A program made the position numbers and the translations under genes. Positions 54,111 to 63,013 of a DNA stretch of 64,000 nucleotides are shown in pieces. The notes under the pieces were generated by a model. That model saw nothing but the letters and a program-made list of their open reading frames with translations, was not told the DNA's origin and made no database searches. Source of the stretch: JANQEU01 sp965228045. Its GTDB lineage: Bacteria > Bacteroidota > Bacteroidia > Cytophagales > Cyclobacteriaceae. Where the stretch lies: positions 2,418,001 to 2,482,000 of the forward strand of contig OZ245789.1 in assembly GCA_965228045.1 (NCBI GenBank), given 5' to 3'. How positions within the stretch are numbered: position 1 is the stretch's first letter; every line of letters begins with the position of its first letter.

Positions 54111-54270
54111 CGCAGATTCCGCTGATAATCGCAGAGTTACTCCTCATTCATGGTTCCCGCTGATAGCGGCAGCAGGATTCCGGATTTTTAATTCTTAATT
54201 CTTAATTTACTTTTCCCGCAGATCTCGCTGATAAACGCGCACGATTCCGAATTTCGAGTTCTTAATTTCC

Positions 54271-54717
54271 CTAGCCTCTAAACGCCTTCTCAAAATCCTC
54301 TACGATCATTTTGCGCATCTGCAGCATAGCATCCGTGACACGCCTTACCTGATCCGGAGTGCCTGTAGTCATCATTTCAATGAAACGTTTCGGAATTACC
54401 TGCCACGACAATCCATACTTGTCTCTGCACCATGAGCACAGACTCTCCTCGCCGCCATCACCTACAAAGTGATTCCAGAAATGGTCCACCTCTTCCTGGT
54501 CTTCGCAATATATTACGAAAGAGGTGGCTTCGGTGAAATTGAACTTGGGACCGCCATTCAGAGCCATGAAGTGATATCCTTCCAGGTCAAACTCTGTCAC
54601 AATCTCCGAAGAGGATGTGATCCGTGAATCCTTAAAGAGCGAGCAATAGTACTCGGCGGCCTCCTTTGCCTGATGGTCAAACCATAGGCAAGGGGTAATT
54701 TTTTGTAATTGGGCCAT
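54271..54717 (-). CDS. PhnB/VOC-family protein
   Basis: The ATG at 54717 gives 148 residues: MAQLQKITPCLWFDHQAKEA, AEYYCSLFKDSRITSSSEI, HFMALNGGPKFNFTEATSFV and LCSWCRDKYGLSWQVIPKRF. This is the 3-demethylubiquinone-9 3-methyltransferase-named glyoxalase group, which usually has no such methylation activity. It is 14 bases after the next VOC gene and co-transcribed with it. Confidence 0.88.
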   Translation of the reverse strand: MAQLQKITPCLWFDHQAKEAAEYYCSLFKDSRITSSSEIVTEFDLEGYHFMALNGGPKFNFTEATSFVIYCEDQEEVDHFWNHFVGDGGEESLCSWCRDKYGLSWQVIPKRFIEMMTTGTPDQVRRVTDAMLQMRKMIVEDFEKAFRG

Positions 54718-54731
54718 TCTAATTATTTGTT

Positions 54732-55172
54732 TTAGTCTGCCTTTTCGGCGCAATTGAACATCCACTGCACGCCATACTTGTCTGTGCAGCTTCCAAAGTA
54801 GTCACCCCAGAACATGTCCATCAGCTCCATGGTCACGGTGCCACCAGCAGAAAGTCCGTCAAACAGTCTTTTGGTCTCTGCCCGGGTATCCGGTTCGAGG
54901 TTGATATACATGTTATTGCCTGGAGTCAGCTTAAACCCCATGGACTCAGGGGCATCGGTTCCCATCAGCATATGTCCTCCCAGGATGGGAAGCATGACAT
55001 GCATCACCAGGTTTTTGTCCTCCTCAGCCATAGGGGGAGCACCTTCCTGCGGTGGAGCGTCACCCATTCGGGAAATTTCTCCAACGAATTCAGTGCCGAA
55101 GACACCTTTGTAAAAGTTGAATGCCTCTTCCGTGTTTCGCGGAAAATTGAGATAAGTACTTACTGTTGCCAT
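54732..55172 (-). CDS. PhnB/VOC-family protein
   Basis: The 146-residue protein follows the PhnB pattern (STYLNFPRNTEEAFNFYKGV, MHVMLPILGGHMLMGTDAP, NMYINLEPDTRAETKRLFDG, GDYFGSCTDKYGVQWMFNC). Metal and substrate are unknown. It lies between the DoxX-like gene and the other VOC gene, all on the reverse strand, with the divergent GlxA-like regulator next to the operon. Control by that regulator is a reasonable inference. Confidence 0.88.
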   Translation of the reverse strand: MATVSTYLNFPRNTEEAFNFYKGVFGTEFVGEISRMGDAPPQEGAPPMAEEDKNLVMHVMLPILGGHMLMGTDAPESMGFKLTPGNNMYINLEPDTRAETKRLFDGLSAGGTVTMELMDMFWGDYFGSCTDKYGVQWMFNCAEKAD

Positions 55173-55178
55173 AATTTA

Positions 55179-55565
55179 TTAGAGTTTTGTGAATGTAAAT
55201 ATGTTCTTGACCTGTGGGTTTCTAAGTGCCAGTCCACCCCATGCCAATACGGCGAGGTAAACCGGAAATAAGACATGTGAAAGGAGAGGATTGTCCACAC
55301 GCAGGTTAGTGGCAATGGCGCCCCCAAAAAATCCTGTCATAAGGATGGCTCCAACGATGGCCGTTCGTGGGAAAGCATATAAGATGGTGACTATCAAAGC
55401 CAGTATCCCCATGGTCATCACGTGATGTTGAGGCCAGCCAAGGCCTGCGGTCGTTTCCAGTACCTCTTTTGGTTGGATGAACTTAAAAACAGCGTCCATC
55501 AGCATAAAAGCGATCACCAGACCACTCATGATCCAGCCAGAGACAGATTTCTTTCTTTTGTTCAT
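55179..55565 (-). CDS. DoxX-like membrane protein
   Basis: The ATG at 55565 gives 128 residues with four membrane helices (IMSGLVIAFMLMDAVFKFI, MTMGILALIVTILYAF, AIVGAILMTGFFGGAIATN, LFPVYLAVLAWGGLAL). It matches the DoxX group of small quinone-related or stress-linked membrane proteins. It is the first gene of the operon with the two VOC genes (gaps of 6 and 14 bases). A TTG at 55574 could extend it by three residues. Confidence 0.85.
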   Translation of the reverse strand: MNKRKKSVSGWIMSGLVIAFMLMDAVFKFIQPKEVLETTAGLGWPQHHVMTMGILALIVTILYAFPRTAIVGAILMTGFFGGAIATNLRVDNPLLSHVLFPVYLAVLAWGGLALRNPQVKNIFTFTKL

Positions 55566-55702
55566 GGGATGCAATGTTTATTATCCAAATTCTTACACAA
55601 TTTTAGGCATCAATATGATCGGACACACTTTGCGATTGCGACTATTTCAGGGGTTGATTGCGACACATGTTCCTTATAACTTAGTGGTGAATAAACCACA
55701 TC

Positions 55703-56683
55703 ATGAAACACATCTCTATCGTCGTACCCAGGGGTCAGTACAGTATTGTGAACATTGCAGGATCATTCCAAATCCTTAGCTGGGCCAATGATGTTTTCTT
55801 TCAACAAACCCGTGACCGGCTCTTCGAGATCGAGTTCGTGGGTCATGCCAGTCCGGCACAAGATTCGGATGGATATTATACCGTAACACCACCCAAGACC
55901 ATAGACCAGGTAAACAAGACGGATCTGATCATCATACCCGCTGTACATCACGATCACAAGGAATCCATCGAAATGAACACCGCGGTCATCCATTGGGTAA
56001 CCAAACAATATCAAAACGGTGCGGAAATCGCAGCATTTTGCATCGGAGCCTTTCTATTGGCGGAGACAGGGATCCTTGACGGAAAAGTGTGCTCAACGCA
56101 TTGGGGTGAAGCAGAGACCCTGCAGAAAATGTACCCCAATATCCGGGTGCAGCCGGAAAATATCGTAAGCATCAGTGATCGTGTATATACCAGTGGCGGG
56201 GCCTATGCCTTCACTAACCTGATCATCTACCTGATCGAACGATTTGGTGGGAGGGAACTGGCCCTGATGACAGCGAAGGCCTTTATGATAGATGTGGACA
56301 AGAACAATCAGTCCCTGTTTATGATTTTCAATGGTCAGAAGGAACATGGCGATGAGCTGGTACTTAAGGTGCAGGAGTACATAGAGAAGCATTTTATGGA
56401 AAACATTACTGTCGGAGGGTTAGCCGATGACAGGGCTACGAACCGCAGAACGCTGGAGCGACGGTTTAAGGCTGCTACCGGCAACTCTGTGATAGAGTAC
56501 CTGCAGCGGGTAAGGGTGGAGAGGGCAAAGATGATGCTTGAGCAGCCTAAGAAGTCCGTCACCGATGCTATGTACAGTACAGGATACAACGATGCCAAAG
56601 CCTTTCGGGAGGTCTTTCGCAAGTACGTAGGAGCAAGCCCCGCTGTTTATAAAAGAAAGTATGTAGGGGTTCCGCTTTCTTGA
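55703..56683 (+). CDS. GlxA-like AraC-family regulator with DJ-1/PfpI domain
   Basis: The 326-residue protein has an N-terminal DJ-1/PfpI domain (1-200). Its nucleophile-elbow Cys is in AAFCIGAFLLAETG near 112, and CSTHW follows. The C-terminal AraC helix-turn-helix occupies about 225-326 (ENITVGGLADDRATNRRTLE, AMYSTGYNDAKAFREVFRKY). Such GlxA-type regulators sense small molecules through the DJ-1-like part. It is divergent from the DoxX/VOC operon and probably controls it. Confidence 0.88.
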   Translation: MKHISIVVPRGQYSIVNIAGSFQILSWANDVFFQQTRDRLFEIEFVGHASPAQDSDGYYTVTPPKTIDQVNKTDLIIIPAVHHDHKESIEMNTAVIHWVTKQYQNGAEIAAFCIGAFLLAETGILDGKVCSTHWGEAETLQKMYPNIRVQPENIVSISDRVYTSGGAYAFTNLIIYLIERFGGRELALMTAKAFMIDVDKNNQSLFMIFNGQKEHGDELVLKVQEYIEKHFMENITVGGLADDRATNRRTLERRFKAATGNSVIEYLQRVRVERAKMMLEQPKKSVTDAMYSTGYNDAKAFREVFRKYVGASPAVYKRKYVGVPLS

Positions 56684-56689
56684 TTCCGG

Positions 56690-57250
56690 ATCTTGTTTCC
56701 CACAGATTTCACGTGTAGACGCGGAGGATTTCGGATTTTAAATTTTTAATTCTTAATTCCTAATTTATGGTTCCCGCAGATCTCGCGGATGGCCGCGGAG
56801 GATTGCTCATTTATGTTTCCCGCTGATCACGCGGATGGCCGCAGAAGGATTTCGGATTTTGAATTCTTAATTCTTAATTCTTAATTCTAGGTTTCCGCTG
56901 ATCTTGAGGGACGAGCGTTAAATTTTGCCGTCATTTTGAGTGGAGCATAGCGGAGGGAAGAATCTCGTTTTATCGAGGAGTTAGTTGAATGACACTCGGT
57001 CCGGCAAAACCGGGATCCTTCGCTATACTCAGGATGACGTTTATGGGGTACGGGCGTCCAATGCCACCGTCATTCTTCTCCAGCCTGAGGCTGGAGAAGT
57101 ATCCCGTAATTGTTAAAGTATTTAATTCAATTCCACTCGGTCTAACAAAACCGGGATCCTTCTCTACGTTCAGGATGACGGTCATAAGGTCAATGGCTAC
57201 GGCGGTCAGACCTCCTTCGCCATTGGCTACGGCGGTCAAGGGATGACGTT
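56690..57250. repeat. dispersed repeat block with several families
   Basis: Units of the CGCAGATTTCACG family lie at 56690-56900. Mirrored-arm copies (GAATCTCG, CGGGATCCTTCTCTACG, CAGGATGACG) lie at about 56920-57180. A perfect palindrome CTTCTCCAGCCTGAGGCTGG is nested near 57076. The segment GGCTACGGCGGTCA occurs twice near 57192-57240. The gap 57251-57509 holds only the direct repeat at 57391 and A+T-rich DNA. No gene is visible. Confidence 0.75.
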
Positions 57251-57360
57251 ATCGAATTACGTTGATCCATATTCTTAATTCTTCATTATTAATTATCAAT
57301 TTATCATAAACTATCACATTAGTCATCATTTCATAACAAACACTATGTGAGGTAGTTAAA

Positions 57361-57407
57361 CAAATGCTAATATGTATTAGCAAATGCTGCGTCTACATTT
57401 TGACTAC
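57361..57407 (-). promoter_or_regulatory. GTAGTC/GTAGAC direct repeat, copy 4, with TTGCTAAT palindrome
   Basis: On the reverse strand GTAGTCAAAATGTAGAC (57391-57407) matches the 11-base repeat of the other three sites with one change. It is followed closely by CATTTGCTAAT, which forms GCTAAT-N4-ATTAGC here. The HU-like gene lies to its right on the opposite strand, so the orientation differs from copies 1-3. Confidence 0.45.
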
Positions 57408-57509
57408 AACCCGAAAAAAGTCCTTGAAGCCCGATGTGTTTAAGCAATCATCAGGTTTTGTTTGCCATCACATTTAAAATAATTGTAGCAGTTATTAATC
57501 ATTCGAATT

Positions 57510-57950
57510 ATGTCTATTAATTACAGAGCCCTTGAAAAGGGGCAGCCAGGCGTACCTGGCGGTGGCGTAGCAAGGTTCTACGCCTCTATCGTACGCGGAA
57601 AACGGGTCACCACTGAAAAGCTGGTGGCTGAAATCTCTGAGTTGAACACAGTCAACGAAGCGGATGCATTCGCCGTGATCAGTTCTCTGTACCAAATCCT
57701 TGTTCGTCATGCGGCTGATGGGAGAACGGTAGAAATGGGCCAGCTGGGTCATTTTATTCCGTCCATCCAAAGTACGTCTGAGGATACGAGAGAAGAGGTG
57801 GATAAGAATTCCATCAAGAGGTTTAAGTTCAATTTTCAGCCCAGCGTAAAACTAAAGAAAGCGCTGGCTCAAATGGAATTTGAAAAGGTACGGAATGGCG
57901 CGGTAGTTCCGATGGAACCCGAGCCACCCGAAGAACCAGTGGCAGCCTAG
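57510..57950 (+). CDS. HU-like (HU-HIG type) DNA-binding protein
   Basis: The 146-residue protein has a DNABII fold (GVARFYASIVRGKRVTTEKL, ADAFAVISSLYQILVRHAAD, RTVEMGQLGHFIPS) with a C-terminal extension (RFKFNFQPSVKLKKALAQ) and a Pro/Glu-rich tail. It is the HU-like form common in Bacteroidota. It should bend or bind DNA as a chromatin protein. It is monocistronic and ends in a terminator. Confidence 0.88.
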   Translation: MSINYRALEKGQPGVPGGGVARFYASIVRGKRVTTEKLVAEISELNTVNEADAFAVISSLYQILVRHAADGRTVEMGQLGHFIPSIQSTSEDTREEVDKNSIKRFKFNFQPSVKLKKALAQMEFEKVRNGAVVPMEPEPPEEPVAA

Positions 57951-57975
57951 CCGGACATACAGTCTGCCTGACTTA

Positions 57976-58021
57976 GGTAAAACCCTGTGCCCGTCCTGGA
58001 TGGGTACAGGGTTTTTTTTGT
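57976..58021 (+). terminator. intrinsic terminator after the HU-like gene
   Basis: AAACCCTGTGCCC pairs with GGGTACAGGGTTT around GTCCTGGAT, followed by a run of T. Confidence 0.85.
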
Positions 58022-58276
58022 TCAAAAAACGCTTATTGACGACCCGTCTCCAATGAATTGATCACTTGTGGTCAATCCTTTCAGCACGTGTTCCCAAATT
58101 TTCATGACGTGTTATGGAGCTTTTGGTCCGCCCGGACCCGATGAAAAGGACATTTTACCAGCTTTGGCCGAACCGACAGGCCATTACTTCCACATTACCC
58201 GGAGTTGTAACATGAAGTAAAAGACAATTCTTTTTGTAAAGGTGATAGAGAGTACTTACAGGATTATTTTATGAGA

Positions 58277-58310
58277 ATCCCCGCCTTGATGAGGTGGGGA
58301 TTTTTTTAAT
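58277..58310 (+). terminator. orphan intrinsic terminator, possible small-RNA 3' end
   Basis: AATCCCCGCCT pairs with AGGTGGGGATT around TGATG, then seven T follow. No coding frame lies between the previous terminator and this one, so an untranslated RNA may end here. The gap 58022-58486 is otherwise unremarkable. Confidence 0.6.
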
Positions 58311-58486
58311 TGGTGTTTTCAAATGACACGAAGTTTTGAAGGCATCAAATTGTACATATAGAGCTAAGTTGATGAAAGGAGAAAATTCTTCATAAATACG
58401 TAATTACGTTGTTTAAAAATACCCATTTAATGGTATGGTTTTCTTGGGAGAAAGTTTGTTGATTTATTTCATCAATAGGAATAAAC

Positions 58487-58915
58487 ATGGGGATACGAAA
58501 CAAAAAAGAGATTGCTAAGACTTTAGTAAAGATCGAAAACCAAAAAAGTCACATCAGGAAGAAATATTCATTATTTATGAATTGTTTTTTCTTTACTGTT
58601 CTATCTATTGTTATTCTTAGAGAATTCTATCTCTTGACAGGTAATTGTTATCCAAAGGAAATTGAAATGATTATGACTTCAGCTTTTGGAACGGAGATAG
58701 CTTACACTATGCTCGTCAATTGTATAGTTTTCCTTGTAATCGATTATCACATGAATCTTGAGACAAAAAGGAAAGTACAGCTTTTGAATACAATAATTGA
58801 TGATAATTCTATAATTGAAGATTTTGAGAAAAATCAAATAACCTTAATGCTTATGGACGACTTGAAGGAAAACTTCATGATCGACAGAAAGTATCAAAAC
58901 TTTAGTTGGAAATGA
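58487..58915 (+). CDS. small membrane protein
   Basis: The 142-residue protein has a charged N-terminus and two membrane helices (FFFTVLSIVILREFYLL and MLVNCIVFLVIDYHM), then a charged helical tail. Codon use is A+T-rich, unlike most of the window. Its stop overlaps the ATG of the next gene (ATGA at 58912), so translation is probably coupled. No family recognised. Confidence 0.65.
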   Translation: MGIRNKKEIAKTLVKIENQKSHIRKKYSLFMNCFFFTVLSIVILREFYLLTGNCYPKEIEMIMTSAFGTEIAYTMLVNCIVFLVIDYHMNLETKRKVQLLNTIIDDNSIIEDFEKNQITLMLMDDLKENFMIDRKYQNFSWK

Positions 58916-59613
58916 GAGGCCTGAGACAGTTACTGCTTGCATTTTTTGCTATTTCAACCCCTCTTTTTATTCTATTCAAATTCAATCAAACAAACGAGAA
59001 AGCAGAGGAATATAAAAATAAATATAACGAAATCAGAAGTACTTATGAGGAACGTCTTAGAACTGAAGTAAGAATAGAAAAATCAGATTCCTTTATACAT
59101 ACCATGCATGAATTCTATGCAAGTCAGTTGGCATCAAGGGAAGATTTAATGATTGAAAGGGCAGAATTTTTGAAGGAACAAATATCATATAAGCAAGAGC
59201 AAATTGATAAACTTTATCTTGAAATGAATATTGAAAATTCAATTGATGAAATTCACAGACGAATGGATTTATTGGAGATGCTTATTCTATTTAGCAGGGA
59301 AGATAAAGACAGCATTAACCTTGATGTTATTGAAAATCAATTTAAGAAGTTAAATGAAATATTGTTGGAGAGGGCAGATTCATCAAGAAGTTTTGGAGAA
59401 GTGTTGATGCAGACTGTAAGAGAACGCGGAAAATTCAAATTCAAAGTCAAAAGCCCAAAAAATCAGAAAGTCAGATCTCCTTTGGTAATTAGAAAGCAGG
59501 CGGATTATAATATTGTCGGAGGTGAAAACCAGATTGACAATGATCGCGTCAAGAAGATGAATATTGGTTCTGGTCAAATTGATATTAAAACAGATTCTTT
59601 AATTAGAAACTGA
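58912..59613 (+). CDS. membrane-anchored coiled-coil protein
   Basis: The ATG at 58912 overlaps the previous stop (ATGA). The 233-residue protein has an N-terminal hydrophobic segment (LLLAFFAISTPLFILFKF) that could be a signal anchor. A long charged helical region follows (EKAEEYKNKYNEIRSTYEER, EQIDKLYLEMNIENSIDEIH). The C-terminus is basic and low-complexity. DNA here is A+T-rich. It is probably a partner of the gene before it. Function unknown. Confidence 0.65.
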   Translation: MRGLRQLLLAFFAISTPLFILFKFNQTNEKAEEYKNKYNEIRSTYEERLRTEVRIEKSDSFIHTMHEFYASQLASREDLMIERAEFLKEQISYKQEQIDKLYLEMNIENSIDEIHRRMDLLEMLILFSREDKDSINLDVIENQFKKLNEILLERADSSRSFGEVLMQTVRERGKFKFKVKSPKNQKVRSPLVIRKQADYNIVGGENQIDNDRVKKMNIGSGQIDIKTDSLIRN

Positions 59614-59647
59614 TTTACCTTTCCACAGTTAACTGATTGATTCTACC

Positions 59648-60127
59648 ATGCCCACCGAATTACTATTCCTGTTCCTTTTCTTCATTACAGGTTTTTTCAT
59701 CTTCCTGTATTTTGTGCCCATCAACCTATGGATCATAGCTGTATTCTCCGGAGTGGAAATGCAGCTACTGGACCTTGTTTTCATGAGGATCAGGAAGACG
59801 CCGGTTAAAACCATCGTCAACAGTCTCATCGCAGCGAGGAAGGGTGGGGTTAAACTAAGTACCGCAGATTTAGAAGCACATCACCTGGCCGGAGGGGATG
59901 TGGAGGCAGTAGTAAGGTGCCTTATCTTGGCGAAGGCCAAAGGAATCCCACTGGACATGAAAGAGGTAGCTGCCTGGGACCTGTCCAACCGCAACCTGGA
60001 CGAAGCTCTGAAAGAAAAAGCCAATGTTTCTACAGATAAAGACCTCAAAATCAGCATTGCCAGAAAGCTGGATACCTTATCCGATAGTCAGCTACAGGAA
60101 GTGGGTAGGTTTTTGGAGGGGATGTAG
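59648..60127 (+). CDS. FloA (YqfA) N-terminal domain only
   Basis: The 159-residue protein matches the start of flotillin-like FloA: FLYFVPINLWIIAVFSGVEM, LVFMRIRKTPVKTIVNSLI, DLEAHHLAGGDVEAVVRCLI and WDLSNRNLDEAL. Full-length FloA is about 330 residues and continues into an SPFH-type part, which is missing here. The last ~40 residues (NVSTDKDLKISIARKLDTLS) do not resemble FloA. It may be a shortened, possibly non-functional or regulatory relative. Its base composition is less A+T-rich than its neighbours. Confidence 0.72.
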   Translation: MPTELLFLFLFFITGFFIFLYFVPINLWIIAVFSGVEMQLLDLVFMRIRKTPVKTIVNSLIAARKGGVKLSTADLEAHHLAGGDVEAVVRCLILAKAKGIPLDMKEVAAWDLSNRNLDEALKEKANVSTDKDLKISIARKLDTLSDSQLQEVGRFLEGM

Positions 60128-60273
60128 ATTCGAGATAGATCAACTCATGCACATGTATGGTTTCTCTTCTTTAAGTTTAATAAGTGTGATATTCCAATCT
60201 TACGGAGTTGAAATGAGGCAAAGGTTAAAGAACAAGAATTCGTTAAATTGAAGCATTCTTACAAATTGAATAA

Positions 60274-60594
60274 ATGCAAGAGGTAATTGAAGAATTAATT
60301 CGATTTAGAAATGATCGCGATTGGGAGCAATTTCATAATCCCAAAGACCTGGCCCTAGCTATTAATGTTGAGGCGGGAGAACTATTAGAACTATTTCTTT
60401 GGAAGAAATCGGATGATGCCAACGTTGACAAAGTCAAAGAGGAATTAGCAGATATTTTTGCTTTTGGACTTCTCCTAGCCGAAAAATACAATTTCGACAT
60501 AAAGGCAATAGTATTGGAGAAAATCAAAAAGAACGCCGAAAAGTATCCGATTGAGAAAGCTAAAGGAACTGCCAAGAAGTATAATGAGCTATGA
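60274..60594 (+). CDS. MazG-like nucleotide pyrophosphohydrolase
   Basis: The 106-residue protein is a compact all-helical MazG-like enzyme (iMazG type). The metal-binding pattern is visible as NVEAGELLELFLW and KEELADIFAFGLLLAEKY, with the usual acidic residues, then IKKNAEKYPIEKAKGTAKKY. Such enzymes hydrolyse nucleoside triphosphates to monophosphate and pyrophosphate. It overlaps the helicase fusion gene by 4 bases (ATGA), so both should act together. Confidence 0.85.
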   Translation: MQEVIEELIRFRNDRDWEQFHNPKDLALAINVEAGELLELFLWKKSDDANVDKVKEELADIFAFGLLLAEKYNFDIKAIVLEKIKKNAEKYPIEKAKGTAKKYNEL

Positions 60595-62774
60595 TTTCAA
60601 ACCCATCGTTTGAGATTAAAAGATATGAATTCAATTCCGCGATAACAGATGAAATTTCATCGCTGAAATTCGCCAATAAACTGTGGCCAATTGTATATAT
60701 CCTCAGTCACGGAAGTGAACAAATTGCCTATGTGGGAGAGACTACAGATGCACTATCTCGGATGGCTACTCATCTGAAGAGCAAGGAAAAAAGCCAACTT
60801 AAGGAAGCTCACTTAATTGAAAGTACTTTCTTTAATAAGTCTGCTACATTAGATGTAGAATCAAATCTTATTAAATACATATCTGGCGATGGTCAATACC
60901 AGCTTTTGAACGGTAATGTTGGATTGGCTAATCACAACTACTACCAAAAGGAAAGCGTCTATTGGGGCATGTTTACAACCATATGGGATAATCTAAGATC
61001 CTTGGGGATTGCAAGGCATTCAATTGAACACATTAACAATTCCGATTTATTTAAATACTCCCCATACAAATCATTGTCAACGGAACAATTGAAAGGACTT
61101 TCTACAATAATTGATACTCTATTAGGTAACTCATTTAAGAGTATTTTCATGCAAGGTGGAGCGGGTACTGGAAAAACCATTTTGGCGATCTTTCTATTTA
61201 AATTAATGGTGACCGATCTGTCCGATTTTAATTTCAAGGATTTAGGAACCGACGGCAATGATGAGCTAGTTGATAAGGTTGAAAAATTAAAATTGAAATA
61301 CCCTGAACCCAAGATGGCCTTGGTTGTCCCTATGTCTTCGTTTAGAAACACGATAAAAAAGGTCTTTTCAAAAGTCAAGGGATTAAAAGCTAGCATGGTA
61401 GTTGGACCTGCTGAAATCGCTAATCAGAAGTATGATATTGTTGTTGTCGATGAAGCTCATAGGCTAAGGAGAAGAGTAAACTTAGGAGCGTACTATGGTG
61501 CGTTTGACAAAGCCAATAAGAAATTAGGACTTGATAAGTTGAATGGAACGGAATTGGACTGGATTGGAAAGCAATCCAGATGTGCAATCTATTTTTATGA
61601 TAAGCAACAATCGATTAAGCCATCGGATGTCAAAGCCGAGGACTTTAAACGATTAATGAATCAAAGCCAGTCCAAAACAGAAAAGCTTCACTCACAATTT
61701 CGTGTTAGAGGCGGCAATGGCTATGTGAAATTCATTCATGGTTTATTAGATGTTTCACTGGTCAAAGGGCAAAATTATACGGATGATAGTTATGATCTCA
61801 AACTGATGAATTCATTCGAGGAACTTGTAAAAACCATCCAAGAAAAGGATGAGGAGGTTGGACTTTCAAGGATGATAGCTGGCTATTCCTGGGAATGGAT
61901 TTCAAGAAATAGTAGTGGGTTATACGACATTGAGATTGATAACATTAAACTTAAGTGGAACACAACCAACTCAGATTGGATAAATTCTCCAAATGCAGTC
62001 GATGAGGTAGGCTGCATACATACGACTCAAGGCTATGACTTAAATTATGCTGGAATCATCTTTGGGCATGAGATAGGATATGATAAGGACACAAATCAAA
62101 TTATAATTCATGAAAACAATTATTTTGATAGGAACGGTAAACAATCAATTTCTGACCCAGAGGAGCTTAAAGTCTTCATTCTCAACATATATAAGACAAT
62201 TCTGCTAAGGGGAATAAAAGGAACTTATATCTATGTGTGTGATCCCGATTTGCGGGAATATATATCTAGCCATTTAAGCAAAGGCGAAGAGATAGTTGAC
62301 TTGGTAGAGAATGTTGAATTGATTCCTTTTGAAAACGCCATTCCATTGTATGACTTACGAGCAGCAGCTGGATCATTTAGCGAATTGCAGATGGTGGAAG
62401 GTGAAGAATTGGTCATGATTCCGGAAGGAATTAAAGGCTCTGAGGATTTATTTGCTTGTAAGGTTGTTGGGGAATCAATGAATCGTATCATACCAAGTGG
62501 TTCTATTTGTCTTTTCCGGAAGTATAATGGAGGTTCCAGGAACGGAAAAATAGTGCTTGTTCAGTCTAGAGAAATACAAGATACGGGTATGGGCGCTGGC
62601 TACACAGTAAAAGAATATTACAGCAAAAAAGTTGTGAATGAGTCGGGGTGGGAGCATCAATCAATCGTTTTAAAGCCACTTTCAACTGATCCTTCTTTTG
62701 ATGAAATTGTTTTGGATGTAGAAGCTATGGATGCATTTAATATAATAGGGGTATTTGAAAGAGTTTTAGATTAA
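60591..62774 (+). CDS. GIY-YIG nuclease, DUF2075 helicase and S24 peptidase fusion
   Basis: The 727-residue protein has three parts. Residues about 30-115 are a GIY-YIG-type nuclease (VYILSHGSEQIAYVGETT, catalytic-type Arg in SRMATH, Glu in LDVESNLIKYI). Residues about 185-560 are a DUF2075 superfamily 1-type helicase/ATPase with Walker A QGGAGTGKTILA near 189, Walker B VVVDEAHRL near 283, HSQFRVRGG, HTTQGYDLNYAGII and LLRGIKGTYIYVCD. Residues about 585-727 are an S24/LexA-type peptidase with Ser in KVVGESMNRIIPSG and Lys in YTVKEYYSKK. All key residues look intact. It is in an operon with MazG in A+T-rich DNA. A defence or damage-response role is likely. Confidence 0.85.
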   Translation: MISNPSFEIKRYEFNSAITDEISSLKFANKLWPIVYILSHGSEQIAYVGETTDALSRMATHLKSKEKSQLKEAHLIESTFFNKSATLDVESNLIKYISGDGQYQLLNGNVGLANHNYYQKESVYWGMFTTIWDNLRSLGIARHSIEHINNSDLFKYSPYKSLSTEQLKGLSTIIDTLLGNSFKSIFMQGGAGTGKTILAIFLFKLMVTDLSDFNFKDLGTDGNDELVDKVEKLKLKYPEPKMALVVPMSSFRNTIKKVFSKVKGLKASMVVGPAEIANQKYDIVVVDEAHRLRRRVNLGAYYGAFDKANKKLGLDKLNGTELDWIGKQSRCAIYFYDKQQSIKPSDVKAEDFKRLMNQSQSKTEKLHSQFRVRGGNGYVKFIHGLLDVSLVKGQNYTDDSYDLKLMNSFEELVKTIQEKDEEVGLSRMIAGYSWEWISRNSSGLYDIEIDNIKLKWNTTNSDWINSPNAVDEVGCIHTTQGYDLNYAGIIFGHEIGYDKDTNQIIIHENNYFDRNGKQSISDPEELKVFILNIYKTILLRGIKGTYIYVCDPDLREYISSHLSKGEEIVDLVENVELIPFENAIPLYDLRAAAGSFSELQMVEGEELVMIPEGIKGSEDLFACKVVGESMNRIIPSGSICLFRKYNGGSRNGKIVLVQSREIQDTGMGAGYTVKEYYSKKVVNESGWEHQSIVLKPLSTDPSFDEIVLDVEAMDAFNIIGVFERVLD

Positions 62775-63013
62775 GCAAGTTGACATATTTCTAGTTTAAC
62801 TGAAATGCATGATTCCCAATTTTGTTCTTGACGTAAACTAATTCCAGATTTATTATTCAGCACATTGTCTGTCCTTCAACATGAATAGAGCTGAATCCGT
62901 GGTACTTATGTTCTTTCGATTAGCATGAATTTATGATTATCCATAGCGTATGACAGTATTGAAGAAAACTAATGGAAACAAAATCATATTCGGATTATGA
63001 ATTTTTCTATTAA

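Noticed and set aside
57000..57240. Forward and reverse frames in the repeat block
   Set aside because: The peptides derive from the mirrored repeat family and recur in other copies.
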